Shown here: positions 33,305 to 41,580 of the stretch, piece after piece
Position numbering within the stretch: the first letter of the stretch is position 1
How the letters are laid out: each line of letters begins with the position of its first letter
Assembly (NCBI GenBank): GCA_902765855.1
Contig: CACXBF010000009.1
Coordinates: 1-61,165, forward strand
DNA from: an uncultured Ruminococcus sp.
GTDB taxonomy: Bacteria; Bacillota; Clostridia; Oscillospirales; Acutalibacteraceae
Direction of reading: 5' to 3'
Length of the DNA stretch: 61,165 nucleotides
Translations under genes and position numbers: made by a program
Notes under the pieces: model-generated
What the model was told of the DNA's origin: nothing
The model's database searches: none
What the model saw: the letters and a program-made list of their open reading frames with translations, nothing else

Positions 33305-33946
33305 TTACTTTTCCTCTACAATATTTTCAACCGTCTTTCCACGGATTAGTTCTATCTGTGCAATAAATCGTTCAATATGCGTTTCCAGCATATCAAAAAC
33401 TTGTGCCTTGTTATCTGCAGCATCATAAACGCTATAGAGAAAAAATATTGGTCCATAAAATTCCAGTGCAAGTTGTTTTGCCATTTCATCAGAGTTTGTC
33501 ATTTTTCTAAAAATAGCTGACATATAATTCAATGGTCCGGTTGCAAGATAATTTTGATATAGCTTAGATAAATCCGGGTCACGATATTGTTCCAATGTCA
33601 GCATTTTACGAAAACAGGAAGAAAATTTTTCCTCTGTCCAATGCCGAAACTGTGCCATACTATACATACGAATTTTTTCAATCGACGTATGTAAATAGGC
33701 TTCTGCAAAGCTTTCAGGTTCTGTTTCCGGCATTTCGTATTCTTTCGCTCGTTCATAATCCGTTTCATTCATTTGTTCCACAATTCGATTCAAAATTTCC
33801 TGCTTGCTATTATAGTGTTTATATAGGGCAGCTTTTGTAATTCCCAACTGCTTTGCAATGTCGTTCATAGATGTTCCCAAATAACCACTTTGTGCAAATA
33901 GTTCCAATGCAGTCTCCATGATACGCTCTTTTGTGCCTCCGGCCAT
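33305..33946 (-). CDS. TetR/AcrR-family transcriptional regulator
   Basis: 213 residues. Helix-turn-helix in TSMNDIAKQLGITKAALYKH after LELFAQSGYLG, a typical TetR N-terminus. It heads the TetR-flavodoxin-membrane protein unit; a large palindrome lies 19-63 nt upstream, indicating autoregulation. AAAGGAGG before ATG. Confidence 0.92.
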   Translation of the reverse strand: MAGGTKERIMETALELFAQSGYLGTSMNDIAKQLGITKAALYKHYNSKQEILNRIVEQMNETDYERAKEYEMPETEPESFAEAYLHTSIEKIRMYSMAQFRHWTEEKFSSCFRKMLTLEQYRDPDLSKLYQNYLATGPLNYMSAIFRKMTNSDEMAKQLALEFYGPIFFLYSVYDAADNKAQVFDMLETHIERFIAQIELIRGKTVENIVEEK

Positions 33947-33964
33947 AATTGTCCTCCTTTACAT

Positions 33965-34009
33965 AAGTAACCATTCGGTAACTTTATTATAGTTACCGAA
34001 TGGTTACTT
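33965..34009. promoter_or_regulatory. 19-bp inverted-repeat operator of the TetR/flavodoxin unit
   Basis: AAGTAACCATTCGGTAACT and AGTTACCGAATGGTTACTT are perfect inverted repeats separated by TTATTAT. Each arm is itself nearly palindromic (GTAACC-ATTC-GGTAAC), so two dimers could bind. Location just upstream of the TetR gene makes it its operator. Confidence 0.85.
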
Positions 34010-34363
34010 GTCAAGCACTTGTGAAAAAAAATTAAAATAATTCAAAAATAATATCAGGATTTGTTGTCCTACACTTAAAAATAAATATCACTAAATTTTT
34101 AGCCTTCAAATACAGTTATCACCAAATAATGTATTTTATTAATCATAATTTGCAATCTTTTATGCCATATTGAAATAAGCAAAATATTATTTTTATGTTA
34201 CACCTTGTTTTCTAATTTTTCGAAAGTTTAAGACATTATCAAGTTAAATATCCTTGATATTCAATTATTTCAACTAATTCCAAATTTTAAGCATTTTGTT
34301 GTTTTTATCCCATTTATTACATTATGCGAGTATCAATTTATTTATCATATCTTAGTTTTATCT
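34010..34363. other. AT-rich intergenic stretch
   Basis: About 350 nt between the operator and the telA terminator, very AT-rich. No open frame or repeat supported. Confidence 0.6.
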
Positions 34364-34414
34364 AAAAAATAAGACGCTATATAAATAGAATTACTATTCA
34401 TATAGCGTCTTTTT
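34364..34414 (-). terminator. terminator of the TelA operon
   Basis: AAGACGCTATATGAATAG and CTATTTATATAGCGTCTT (minus strand) form a 17-18-bp stem followed by ATTTTTTAG. It is about 20 nt beyond the telA stop. Confidence 0.85.
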
Positions 34415-34431
34415 AGATTTTTATTTATAGA

Positions 34432-35580
34432 TTATTTAAGCTTATCAAGCTCACTTTCTCTATGTTCCATACTTTCGATACGCTTCTGACCCTCATCAGC
34501 CAAAGTTTTGAATTGCTCAATAGTTGTTTTCATCTGTGGCAAAGCCTTAGATTTATATTCAGTAACAGCATCAAGGGCATCAAATGTATCTGCAAAAGCA
34601 CTTTTAAGTGTATCGACAGAAATATTTGCCTCCATAGCCTGTTGTTGAATACTTGCTCCTTGGTCTTTGAGCATCTTTGCTGTTGCACCAATAATCTTAT
34701 TTGTTGCCTCATTTACGGCATTAACCTTTTCGAGCACAACCTTCTGATTATACAAAGCACTCGCTACTGTAACTGCTATTCTAAGAGCTGAAACCGTTAC
34801 ACTCTCTGCTCTTTCAACCGCACGAATCAATTCCTTATTGTTACGGCGAACAATTTCCATCGCAATGATACCCTGCATATTAACAGCCTGCATCTGTTGT
34901 AAATCCATAACCTTTTGCCTTAATGGGAAGAGAACCTCTTCTTCAATAAATTTTATTCTTTCCTCATCAACATTTTGTACCTTAGCTTGTTCGATTGCGG
35001 AAGTAATGGATTCGTCCATTTTCATTCCGAGGTCGATTTGCTGTGTAAGCTTTTGTGTTAAATCTCTTAAAGCAAGCTGTTCAATCTCGAGTGTTGTATT
35101 ATCATTCTTGAGAGTTGCTTTACCCTTGCCAAGTGACTCGATTGTTTCTGCTATAATAGTATCAGCCTTTTCAAATTTTGCAAAATAATTGCGAATAGGG
35201 TTGAAAAGCTTTCCTAAAACACCATTTTTGACAAAGTCTATGCCTGATGGGTCGAGGTCCTTCATCTGAGTTTGAAGCTGTGCAAGACCATTTACGACCT
35301 CGCCATTCTCTCCGCCCATCTTGCTTAAATCTGCAAGACGGACACTAAGAAGTTCATTCTTTCTTGTTGACTTTTCAACAACATCATTGCCAAAGCTGTC
35401 AACTGAAGAAACTATCTCTCTCCTACCTTCAAGAGAACCTAAATCAACTGTAAAAAGTGACTGTGTGTTGTTGTCGGCAATTTTTTCAAGCTTATCCTCT
35501 GTCTCAGGCTTTGGCGCAAGCTCAACCTTAACTTCCTCTTTAACCGCATCTACATCAGGTAAATCCATTGAAAATCCCAT
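34432..35580 (-). CDS. telA: TelA-like toxic anion resistance family protein
   Basis: 382 residues, soluble and almost wholly helical. The TelA core runs about residues 75-345, including NELLSVRLADLSKMGGENG, the long coiled coil and the motif AVTVASALYNQKVVLEKVNA. TelA-type proteins are linked to tellurite/envelope stress, yet the exact activity is unknown. It is the last gene of the XpaC-like / VWA / TelA operon, 29 nt from the VWA gene, which argues for a membrane-associated complex. Confidence 0.9.
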   Translation of the reverse strand: MGFSMDLPDVDAVKEEVKVELAPKPETEDKLEKIADNNTQSLFTVDLGSLEGRREIVSSVDSFGNDVVEKSTRKNELLSVRLADLSKMGGENGEVVNGLAQLQTQMKDLDPSGIDFVKNGVLGKLFNPIRNYFAKFEKADTIIAETIESLGKGKATLKNDNTTLEIEQLALRDLTQKLTQQIDLGMKMDESITSAIEQAKVQNVDEERIKFIEEEVLFPLRQKVMDLQQMQAVNMQGIIAMEIVRRNNKELIRAVERAESVTVSALRIAVTVASALYNQKVVLEKVNAVNEATNKIIGATAKMLKDQGASIQQQAMEANISVDTLKSAFADTFDALDAVTEYKSKALPQMKTTIEQFKTLADEGQKRIESMEHRESELDKLK

Positions 35581-35609
35581 CTGTAATCCTCCTTATTATA
35601 TATTTTATA

Positions 35610-37310
35610 TTACATTTCTGAATTGAAAAGATTTTTAAGTTGATAGACAATATCATCACTATCCGCATTGATTGTAGCCGCCTCGTTTATCTCAGAAATC
35701 TGATTAAGCGCAGCGATATTTGCATTATATCCGATTGAATATACCGGAACCTCATAGTTGCTGAGCACAGACGAAATATCATTAAGAGAACAGCCTGTAT
35801 TTTGCTCACCATCACTCAAAAGGAAAAGCATCGGCTTAGCATCGGGATGGTCTTTCTTAGCTTTATTAAGCATATCAAGTGCAACTATAACTGCATCATA
35901 TGTAGCGGTCTGCCCATTAGCCTCAAGACTTTGCACAGCGCCTTTAAATAGAGCCTGCTGATTAAGGTCAAATTTTGCTACTGGGAGATTTACATAAACC
36001 TTGCTATTATATGAAACAAGTCCTACATAATTTTCTTTATTTATATACTGCATAGAGTTTATAAGTGAAGTTTGAAGCGCGTTGATAGATTCGCCCGCCA
36101 TACTTCCTGAAGTATCGGCAATAAATACTGCTATAATCGGATTACCGCTATTCTTATTTTTCTTATAAAGCTTTTGAGCGCTTAAAAGCTTACTGCCGTC
36201 AATATCATTAGGAAGTTCTGACTTATAAGAATCATTCTGATTAAAGCCATACTGCTTTGCAAGGTTTTGAGATGCGTCATTAAGGCAATATTCGCAGAAT
36301 TTATCCAAAACGGATTCTTTATCAGCTGAAAGTGTTCCAACTGCATACATTGGGTTATCGTGTCTTGCACCAAATGGTGTAAAAACATAGTCATTTTTCA
36401 ATGTAGGGTCATTAACATATAATTGATATTCCAAAACAAAAGCGTCAAGAGAGCCTGATTCAGCAGATTTTCTCATCTGCAAAGTATTGTAAGAAACAAG
36501 CGGAACATTTTGCTGAAATTTCTTAAAACCCTCAGTAGCTGTTTCACTTAGAAGGTCATCAGTATCATATGAATAAAGCGTACTTACAAGGAAATTAAAA
36601 CCAGTGGAGCTAACAAGAGGATTGGTATAACCCATTGCAATTTCGTTATTTGCAGTAGCCTCTGTGATAACCTTCATATTTACAGAACCATATTTTTTAA
36701 TCATCTTATTATACTTATTTTTAGAGATAAGAACGCCTGCAACATTGCCGACAAGCTTTTTCTCTTTAAGCTTAACATTTACATTCTTTGCCTCTATCAT
36801 CTTACCCCAAAATTCATTTGATGGTGTGATAGCGTCTGGAACATATTTTCCCGAGGTTATGTAATCTACACCAAGACCTGATGTAACGGAACGGATTGAA
36901 ACGGAAATAGTCTTACCATTAATTTTATAATTTTCATTATTAAAATTCTTTGCAACTTCGTTTATCCAACCGTCAGTATCTTCGCCTGCTTTTTCAGGAG
37001 AGGCAAAAATTTCGATATTGATTTCGCCATTACCTGTTACTGTCAAAGGTGTTTTGGATATATCAGGAAGTTCCTCTTCCTCGCTCAATATATCATCATC
37101 ACTTATAGATGCTTTTATAGGGTCTACATTTGTAACACTGATTCCACCAAGCAGTTTGTTCATCTGATTTTCAGCCTGTTCACTTGTTATTGTTTCTTGG
37201 CTTTTTCCAACATCTTTAGTCAACATAATCCCGCCGAAAACAAGTCCGAAAACAACAATAGCAATGCCTGCGAAAATCGCAATTTTTTTACCATTAGACA
37301 AATTAGTCAT
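35610..37310 (-). CDS. membrane-anchored substrate-binding / VWA-domain protein
   Basis: 566 residues. A lysine-rich N-terminus and membrane helix (IAIFAGIAIVVFGLVFGGIM) precede an extracellular solute-binding-like domain (about 95-365; motifs SIRSVTSGLGVDYI, PDAITPSNEFWG, GFNFLVSTLY), then a VWA domain (about 390-565) with the metal-ion adhesion site DTSGSMAGES and FLLSDGEQNTG. VWA domains mediate protein contacts. Its combination with TelA and an XpaC-like membrane protein is repeated in many clostridia, as I recall. Function unknown. Confidence 0.9.
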   Translation of the reverse strand: MTNLSNGKKIAIFAGIAIVVFGLVFGGIMLTKDVGKSQETITSEQAENQMNKLLGGISVTNVDPIKASISDDDILSEEEELPDISKTPLTVTGNGEINIEIFASPEKAGEDTDGWINEVAKNFNNENYKINGKTISVSIRSVTSGLGVDYITSGKYVPDAITPSNEFWGKMIEAKNVNVKLKEKKLVGNVAGVLISKNKYNKMIKKYGSVNMKVITEATANNEIAMGYTNPLVSSTGFNFLVSTLYSYDTDDLLSETATEGFKKFQQNVPLVSYNTLQMRKSAESGSLDAFVLEYQLYVNDPTLKNDYVFTPFGARHDNPMYAVGTLSADKESVLDKFCEYCLNDASQNLAKQYGFNQNDSYKSELPNDIDGSKLLSAQKLYKKNKNSGNPIIAVFIADTSGSMAGESINALQTSLINSMQYINKENYVGLVSYNSKVYVNLPVAKFDLNQQALFKGAVQSLEANGQTATYDAVIVALDMLNKAKKDHPDAKPMLFLLSDGEQNTGCSLNDISSVLSNYEVPVYSIGYNANIAALNQISEINEAATINADSDDIVYQLKNLFNSEM

Positions 37311-37326
37311 TTTTTACCTCCTAAAA

Positions 37327-38091
37327 TTAATTCTTATAATATTTTGTCTGAGAAATCAAATCATTGATTTCCTGAATTGCTGTAAGTTCTTCAAGACCAG
37401 CCTCATCAATATCATCAAGCTTAGAGATTTCAAGCAATAGGCTATCGAGCTTTACTAAAATGCTTTCATTCATATCCACAAGTCCCTTAACATAATCTAT
37501 ATGTTCATTATAGATTTTAAGTTGTGTACCGGCCGATTTTGAAGCAACTGTTATACCATCAGAAGTCGGGGCGTTTTTAAGCTTATTTATAAGTTTGGTA
37601 TAATCCTTATAGTCGAAGATTATCATTCGGTTAATCATTTTTTTAAGATTATTATAGAAAAGAGCCTGTACAGAATCTATAACACTTTGAAATTTCGTAT
37701 AGGTCATTTCCTGTGGTGAGAAATATTGTGCAAGAATACTATCCAAAGCCTTGTCCTTATCTTGCAAACGATAAACTTGGTCTATTGCATTTGAAATTTC
37801 CTCATCAAAAACTTTTTTCTCTCGTCTTTCCTCCAAAGCATCTATGTAATCCTTATCATCAACAAGCTCGGTATTTTTAAAAAGCTGTATAGACGGCTGT
37901 TTAAAGAGTATCGTATAGTTTCCATATAAAAATGCTACTATACTCATCACTATAACAGTTACGCCGAGAGCGGTAGTAAAAGCATTACCGCTGAAATTCA
38001 ACCCTACAAAACCTGCTGAAAAGAGTATTACATTAAGTAAGGCTATTCCCAGATTCAAACAAAGAAGTTTGATTATCTGTTTTTTTGACAT
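37327..38091 (-). CDS. XpaC-like two-helix membrane protein
   Basis: 254 residues; ATG 38091 follows GGGAGG. Two N-terminal transmembrane segments (CLNLGIALLNVILFSAGFVG and FTTALGVTVIVMSIVAFLYG) and a helical cytoplasmic domain with acidic C-terminus. It resembles the 5-bromo-4-chloroindolyl-phosphate-hydrolysis (XpaC) family commonly found next to TelA; the name's enzymatic meaning is unproven. First gene of the operon. Confidence 0.8.
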   Translation of the reverse strand: MSKKQIIKLLCLNLGIALLNVILFSAGFVGLNFSGNAFTTALGVTVIVMSIVAFLYGNYTILFKQPSIQLFKNTELVDDKDYIDALEERREKKVFDEEISNAIDQVYRLQDKDKALDSILAQYFSPQEMTYTKFQSVIDSVQALFYNNLKKMINRMIIFDYKDYTKLINKLKNAPTSDGITVASKSAGTQLKIYNEHIDYVKGLVDMNESILVKLDSLLLEISKLDDIDEAGLEELTAIQEINDLISQTKYYKN

Positions 38092-38470
38092 TTTATATCC
38101 TCCCAAAATAATAATGTTGTAGCGGAGCAACAATCATATAATATCAAGTTAATTTTACTATTTTGCATAAAATTTGTCAACAAATATATAATAACACTTT
38201 CGTTTATAAATTTCAATATATTTCAAAAATAAATATATACTTACTACAGGTTATAAGCAAAACATATAATAATTCAACGAATAAGACTTATATGTACAAG
38301 CTTTACTCAGCCACTTTAAAATTTACAAGACACTCTATCCTCACCCTTGCAATCCTTTGAAAAATATTTAGCAAAACTTTTTATATAATATTATATAAAA
38401 TCCACCAACTAAATGATAGTCTTATTTTGAGTTAAGAAACCACCATTTTTATAAAATTTGCCTTTCAGCT
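38092..38470. other. AT-rich intergenic stretch upstream of glyS
   Basis: About 380 nt. I looked for a T-box leader (terminator/antiterminator with the AGGGTGGnACCGCG motif) before glyS and saw none. No other RNA structure or frame is supported. Confidence 0.6.
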
Positions 38471-38471
38471 A

Positions 38472-38500
38472 TTGAAGATTTACCGATAAAATGGTAAAAT
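38472..38500 (+). promoter_or_regulatory. glyS promoter
   Basis: TTGAAG at 38472-38477, a 17-nt spacer, TAAAAT at 38495-38500, about 45 nt before the ATG. Confidence 0.7.
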
Positions 38501-38544
38501 AAATTCATATGTCAATATCACGCACAATGAAAGGAAGCGTTGAA

Positions 38545-39921
38545 ATGAAAAATACTGAAAAGACTATGGACAAAATTGTAGCTCTCTGTAAAAACAGAGG
38601 TTTTGTTTACCCAGGATCTGAAATCTATGGCGGTCTTGCTAATACTTGGGATTACGGCCCTCTCGGCAGAGAACTTAAGGATAACATCAAATCCGCTTGG
38701 CACAAGAAATTCGTTCAGGAAAATAAATATAATGTTGCACTTGATTCTGCTATTCTTATGAACCCACAGACATGGGTTGCATCAGGTCACCTCGGCGGTT
38801 TCTCTGACCCTCTTATGGATTGCCGTGAATGCAAAACTCGTCACAGAGCAGATAACCTTATCGAAGACTTTGACGGCACTAATGTTGCAGGTTGGTCTAA
38901 CGAGGAAATGATGAACTACATCAAAGAAAAGCAAATTCCATGCCCACTCTGCGGCAAGCACAATTTCACAGATATTCGCCAATTCAATCTTATGTTCAAG
39001 ACTTTCCAAGGCGTTACTGAGGATAGCAAGAACGAAATCTATCTTCGTCCTGAAACAGCACAGGGTATTTTCGTAAACTTCGCTAATATTCAGCGTACAA
39101 GCCGTAAAAAAGTTCCTTTCGGCGTTGCTCAGATTGGTAAATCTTTCAGAAACGAAATTACTCCAGGTAACTTCATTTTCCGAGTAAGAGAATTTGAGCA
39201 GATGGAGCTTGAGTTCTTCTGCAAACCTGGTACTGACCTCGAATGGTTCGATTACTGGAGAGGTTTCTGCCGTGATTGGCTCTATTCTCTCAATATCAAA
39301 GAGGAAAACCTTAGACTTCGTGACCACTCCAAAGAGGAACTTTGCTTCTATTCTAAGGCTACAACAGACTTTGAATACCTCTTCCCATTCGGTTGGGGCG
39401 AACTTTGGGGCGTTGCTGACAGAACAGATTATGACCTTACTCAGCATCAGAATACTTCTGGTAAGAGTCTTGAATATTTCGACCCAACAGACAATTCCCG
39501 TTATATTCCTTATGTTATTGAGCCTTCACTTGGCGTAGAAAGACTTTTCCTCGCACTTATGACAGAGGCTTATGATGAGGAAGTTATTGACGAAAAGGAT
39601 ACTCGTGTTGTATTAAGACTTCACCCAACTCTTGCACCATTCAAGGCTGCTGTTCTTCCACTTTCTAAGAAGCTTAATGACAAGGCTGAGGCAGTATTTG
39701 AGATGCTCCAAAAGCACTTTATGGTTGAATATGATGATGCAGGTTCTATCGGTAAGCGTTATCGCCGTCAGGACGAAATCGGTACACCTTTCTGCATAAC
39801 ATATGACTTTGAATCTGTTGATGATGGTTGCGTAACTATCCGTGACAGAGATACTATGGCACAGGAAAGAATTTCCATTGATAAGCTTGTTGATTATATC
39901 AATGAAAAGATTTCATTCTAA
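38545..39921 (+). CDS. glyS: glycine-tRNA ligase (alpha2 type)
   Basis: 458 residues from ATG 38545 (AAAGGAAGCGTTGAA upstream). Class II motifs: motif 1 region [20 protein letters not shown], motif 2 [20 protein letters not shown], and motif 3 [15 protein letters not shown]; a C-terminal anticodon-binding domain ([19 protein letters not shown]) follows. The C-x2-C pair CRECKTRH and CPLCGKHN is typical. This is the dimeric GlyRS, not the GlyQ/GlyS form. No T-box precedes it. Confidence 0.96.
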   Translation: MKNTEKTMDKIVALCKNRGFVYPGSEIYGGLANTWDYGPLGRELKDNIKSAWHKKFVQENKYNVALDSAILMNPQTWVASGHLGGFSDPLMDCRECKTRHRADNLIEDFDGTNVAGWSNEEMMNYIKEKQIPCPLCGKHNFTDIRQFNLMFKTFQGVTEDSKNEIYLRPETAQGIFVNFANIQRTSRKKVPFGVAQIGKSFRNEITPGNFIFRVREFEQMELEFFCKPGTDLEWFDYWRGFCRDWLYSLNIKEENLRLRDHSKEELCFYSKATTDFEYLFPFGWGELWGVADRTDYDLTQHQNTSGKSLEYFDPTDNSRYIPYVIEPSLGVERLFLALMTEAYDEEVIDEKDTRVVLRLHPTLAPFKAAVLPLSKKLNDKAEAVFEMLQKHFMVEYDDAGSIGKRYRRQDEIGTPFCITYDFESVDDGCVTIRDRDTMAQERISIDKLVDYINEKISF

Positions 39922-39937
39922 AATAAAATTCTGAATT

Positions 39938-39975
39938 ATAACGGTAAGGCTAAACAGCTTTACCGTTATTTTTTT
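39938..39975 (+). terminator. glyS terminator
   Basis: ATAACGGTAAGGCT/AGCTTTACCGTTAT stem followed by TTTTTT. 17 nt after the glyS stop. Confidence 0.85.
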
Positions 39976-39978
39976 GCA

Positions 39979-40008
39979 CAAAAAATGCGAACCCTTTCGG
40001 ATTCGCAT
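39979..40008 (-). terminator. gpsA terminator
   Basis: Minus strand ATGCGAATCC/GGGTTCGCAT with a GAAA loop then TTTTTTG. It faces the glyS terminator, giving a back-to-back pair between convergent genes. Confidence 0.8.
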
Positions 40009-40017
40009 AAAAATCTA

Positions 40018-40980
40018 TTAATAAAATTCTGGTTTAAGGCTTCTCAAAAATAGTTCGTCCAAACATTCCTTAGGCGTATACTCACCAAGAAGTGCCTTAT
40101 TAACCGCCTTACATATCGGTAAATCCACATTATATTTTTCACCAAGAAATACAAGTGCCTTCGTTGTATCTACACCTTCAGCAAGCTGTGCAAACTTTTC
40201 GCCCTTTACAAGCATTTCACCATAGCGACGATTGTGACTATATGGTGAAAACAATGTAGCCTCATAATCGCCAAGATGACACAAGCCATAGGCAGAAAGT
40301 TCATTTCCTCCCATCGCCTTGATAAGTCTTGCAATCTCTCGTGTACCTCTTGACATCAAAGCACCTTTCAGAGATGAAAGACGCATACCATCTAGCATAC
40401 CTGCCGCTATTCCGATAGTATTCTTAGATGCAGCACCAATTTCACTTCCTATTAAGTCTTTACCAACATAAAAACGAATAAGTTCGCTTGAAAATTCATC
40501 AATAAGGAAATGCTTAACTTCATCATCGTTTGAATCGATAACCATACAGTTCGGAATACCATTACTGAAATCTTGAGGGTGTCCCGGACCAACCCAAACG
40601 GCAAGCTTTGTTTCATCTGTTATAAATTCTGAAACAATCTCAGTAAGACGCTTTCCTGTGGCAACCTCTATTCCCTTCATGCAAAGAACTATTGTTTTAC
40701 CCTTTAAATCCAACTTAGAAAGCCTTGCCATAAACGAGCGCAAAGCTTGCGAACTTATAGAAATAATCATAACATCCGCAGAAGCAACAGCTTCTTCAAG
40801 ATTATCCGTAAATTCAATAGATTCACGAAAGCTAAGCATATTATTTTTTCTTGTTGTTTTTAGTTCTATAAATTGTGGAGCATCTGCAAGACCCCATATC
40901 TTAACTTTATGACCAATTTTATCAAGATACCAGCCAATGAAAGAACCCCATCTTCCACAGCCAAGCAAGGTTATATTCAT
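40018..40980 (-). CDS. gpsA: glycerol-3-phosphate dehydrogenase [NAD(P)+], divergent form
   Basis: 320 residues from ATG 40980 (GGAGGA upstream). Dinucleotide-binding motif ITLLGCGRWGSFIGWYL, IVLCMKGIEV and the substrate-binding KNTIGIAAGMLDGM. It reduces DHAP to sn-glycerol-3-phosphate for phospholipid head groups, feeding PlsC. The N-terminus and C-terminal third differ from standard GpsA, and the nucleotide site is GxGxxG, consistent with NAD(P)H use. Confidence 0.87.
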   Translation of the reverse strand: MNITLLGCGRWGSFIGWYLDKIGHKVKIWGLADAPQFIELKTTRKNNMLSFRESIEFTDNLEEAVASADVMIISISSQALRSFMARLSKLDLKGKTIVLCMKGIEVATGKRLTEIVSEFITDETKLAVWVGPGHPQDFSNGIPNCMVIDSNDDEVKHFLIDEFSSELIRFYVGKDLIGSEIGAASKNTIGIAAGMLDGMRLSSLKGALMSRGTREIARLIKAMGGNELSAYGLCHLGDYEATLFSPYSHNRRYGEMLVKGEKFAQLAEGVDTTKALVFLGEKYNVDLPICKAVNKALLGEYTPKECLDELFLRSLKPEFY

Positions 40981-41141
40981 TATAAAATCCTCCGTTGAAT
41001 CAATTATATAAAAATTATAACACATCAGATTCCGAAAATCTATATTTCACATTAAAACATGAACATTTTCTTTGAAATATATGAATAGTTTTCTAAAAAC
41101 AGTAAAATATAAATTTATAATAAAAAAAGGAGCAAAATCAT

Positions 41142-41510
41142 ATGGATATACTTTGGGAATTTGTCAAGGTTTTTGCAGTAGGTGGTCTGATATGCCTTAT
41201 CGCACAAATACTTATAGATAAAACTAAGCTCACCCCCGCAAGAATACTTGTAATTTTTGTAGTATCAGGTGTTGTTCTTACTGCAATCGGAATCTATGAA
41301 CCAATAGTTGAATTTGCAAGTTCGGGAGCTACTATTCCTCTTTCGGGATTTGGATACACGCTTGCAAAAGGAGTAGAAGCTGCTGTAGAAGAAGATAACT
41401 GGCTTGGTGTATTGACTGGTGGAATAAGTTCATGTGCAGCAGGAATTGCCGCAGCAATTTTCTTTGGATATTTAGCAGCGTTAATTTCAAAGCCAAGAGC
41501 AAAAAAATAA
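41142..41510 (+). CDS. spoVAE: stage V sporulation protein AE-like membrane protein
   Basis: 122 residues, mostly hydrophobic with four segments (FVKVFAVGGLICLIAQILI, ILVIFVVSGVVLTAIGIYE, the central AT-IPLSGFGYTLAKGV region and GIAAAIFFGYLAALI). It matches the SpoVAE/AEb family, part of the SpoVA channel that moves dipicolinic acid into and out of the spore. The usual neighbours spoVAC and spoVAD are absent here. TGAATA at 41082-41087 matches a sigma-G -35, but the -10 region is a poor match, so spore-specific control is only a suggestion. Confidence 0.8.
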   Translation: MDILWEFVKVFAVGGLICLIAQILIDKTKLTPARILVIFVVSGVVLTAIGIYEPIVEFASSGATIPLSGFGYTLAKGVEAAVEEDNWLGVLTGGISSCAAGIAAAIFFGYLAALISKPRAKK

Positions 41511-41540
41511 ATTTAAAACAACAAAAACATTAGGCTATAT

Positions 41541-41576
41541 AAAATTGCATTAGAATCTGTGTTCTAATGCAATTTT
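41541..41576. terminator. shared bidirectional terminator between spoVAE and the P-type ATPase
   Basis: AAAATTGCATTAGAA/TTCTAATGCAATTTT, a perfect 15-bp stem with flanking A/T, between convergent genes. Confidence 0.85.
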
Positions 41577-41580
41577 GTAT

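Noticed and set aside
38092-38544. T-box leader of glyS
   Set aside because: No antiterminator T-box sequence or terminator hairpin could be found.
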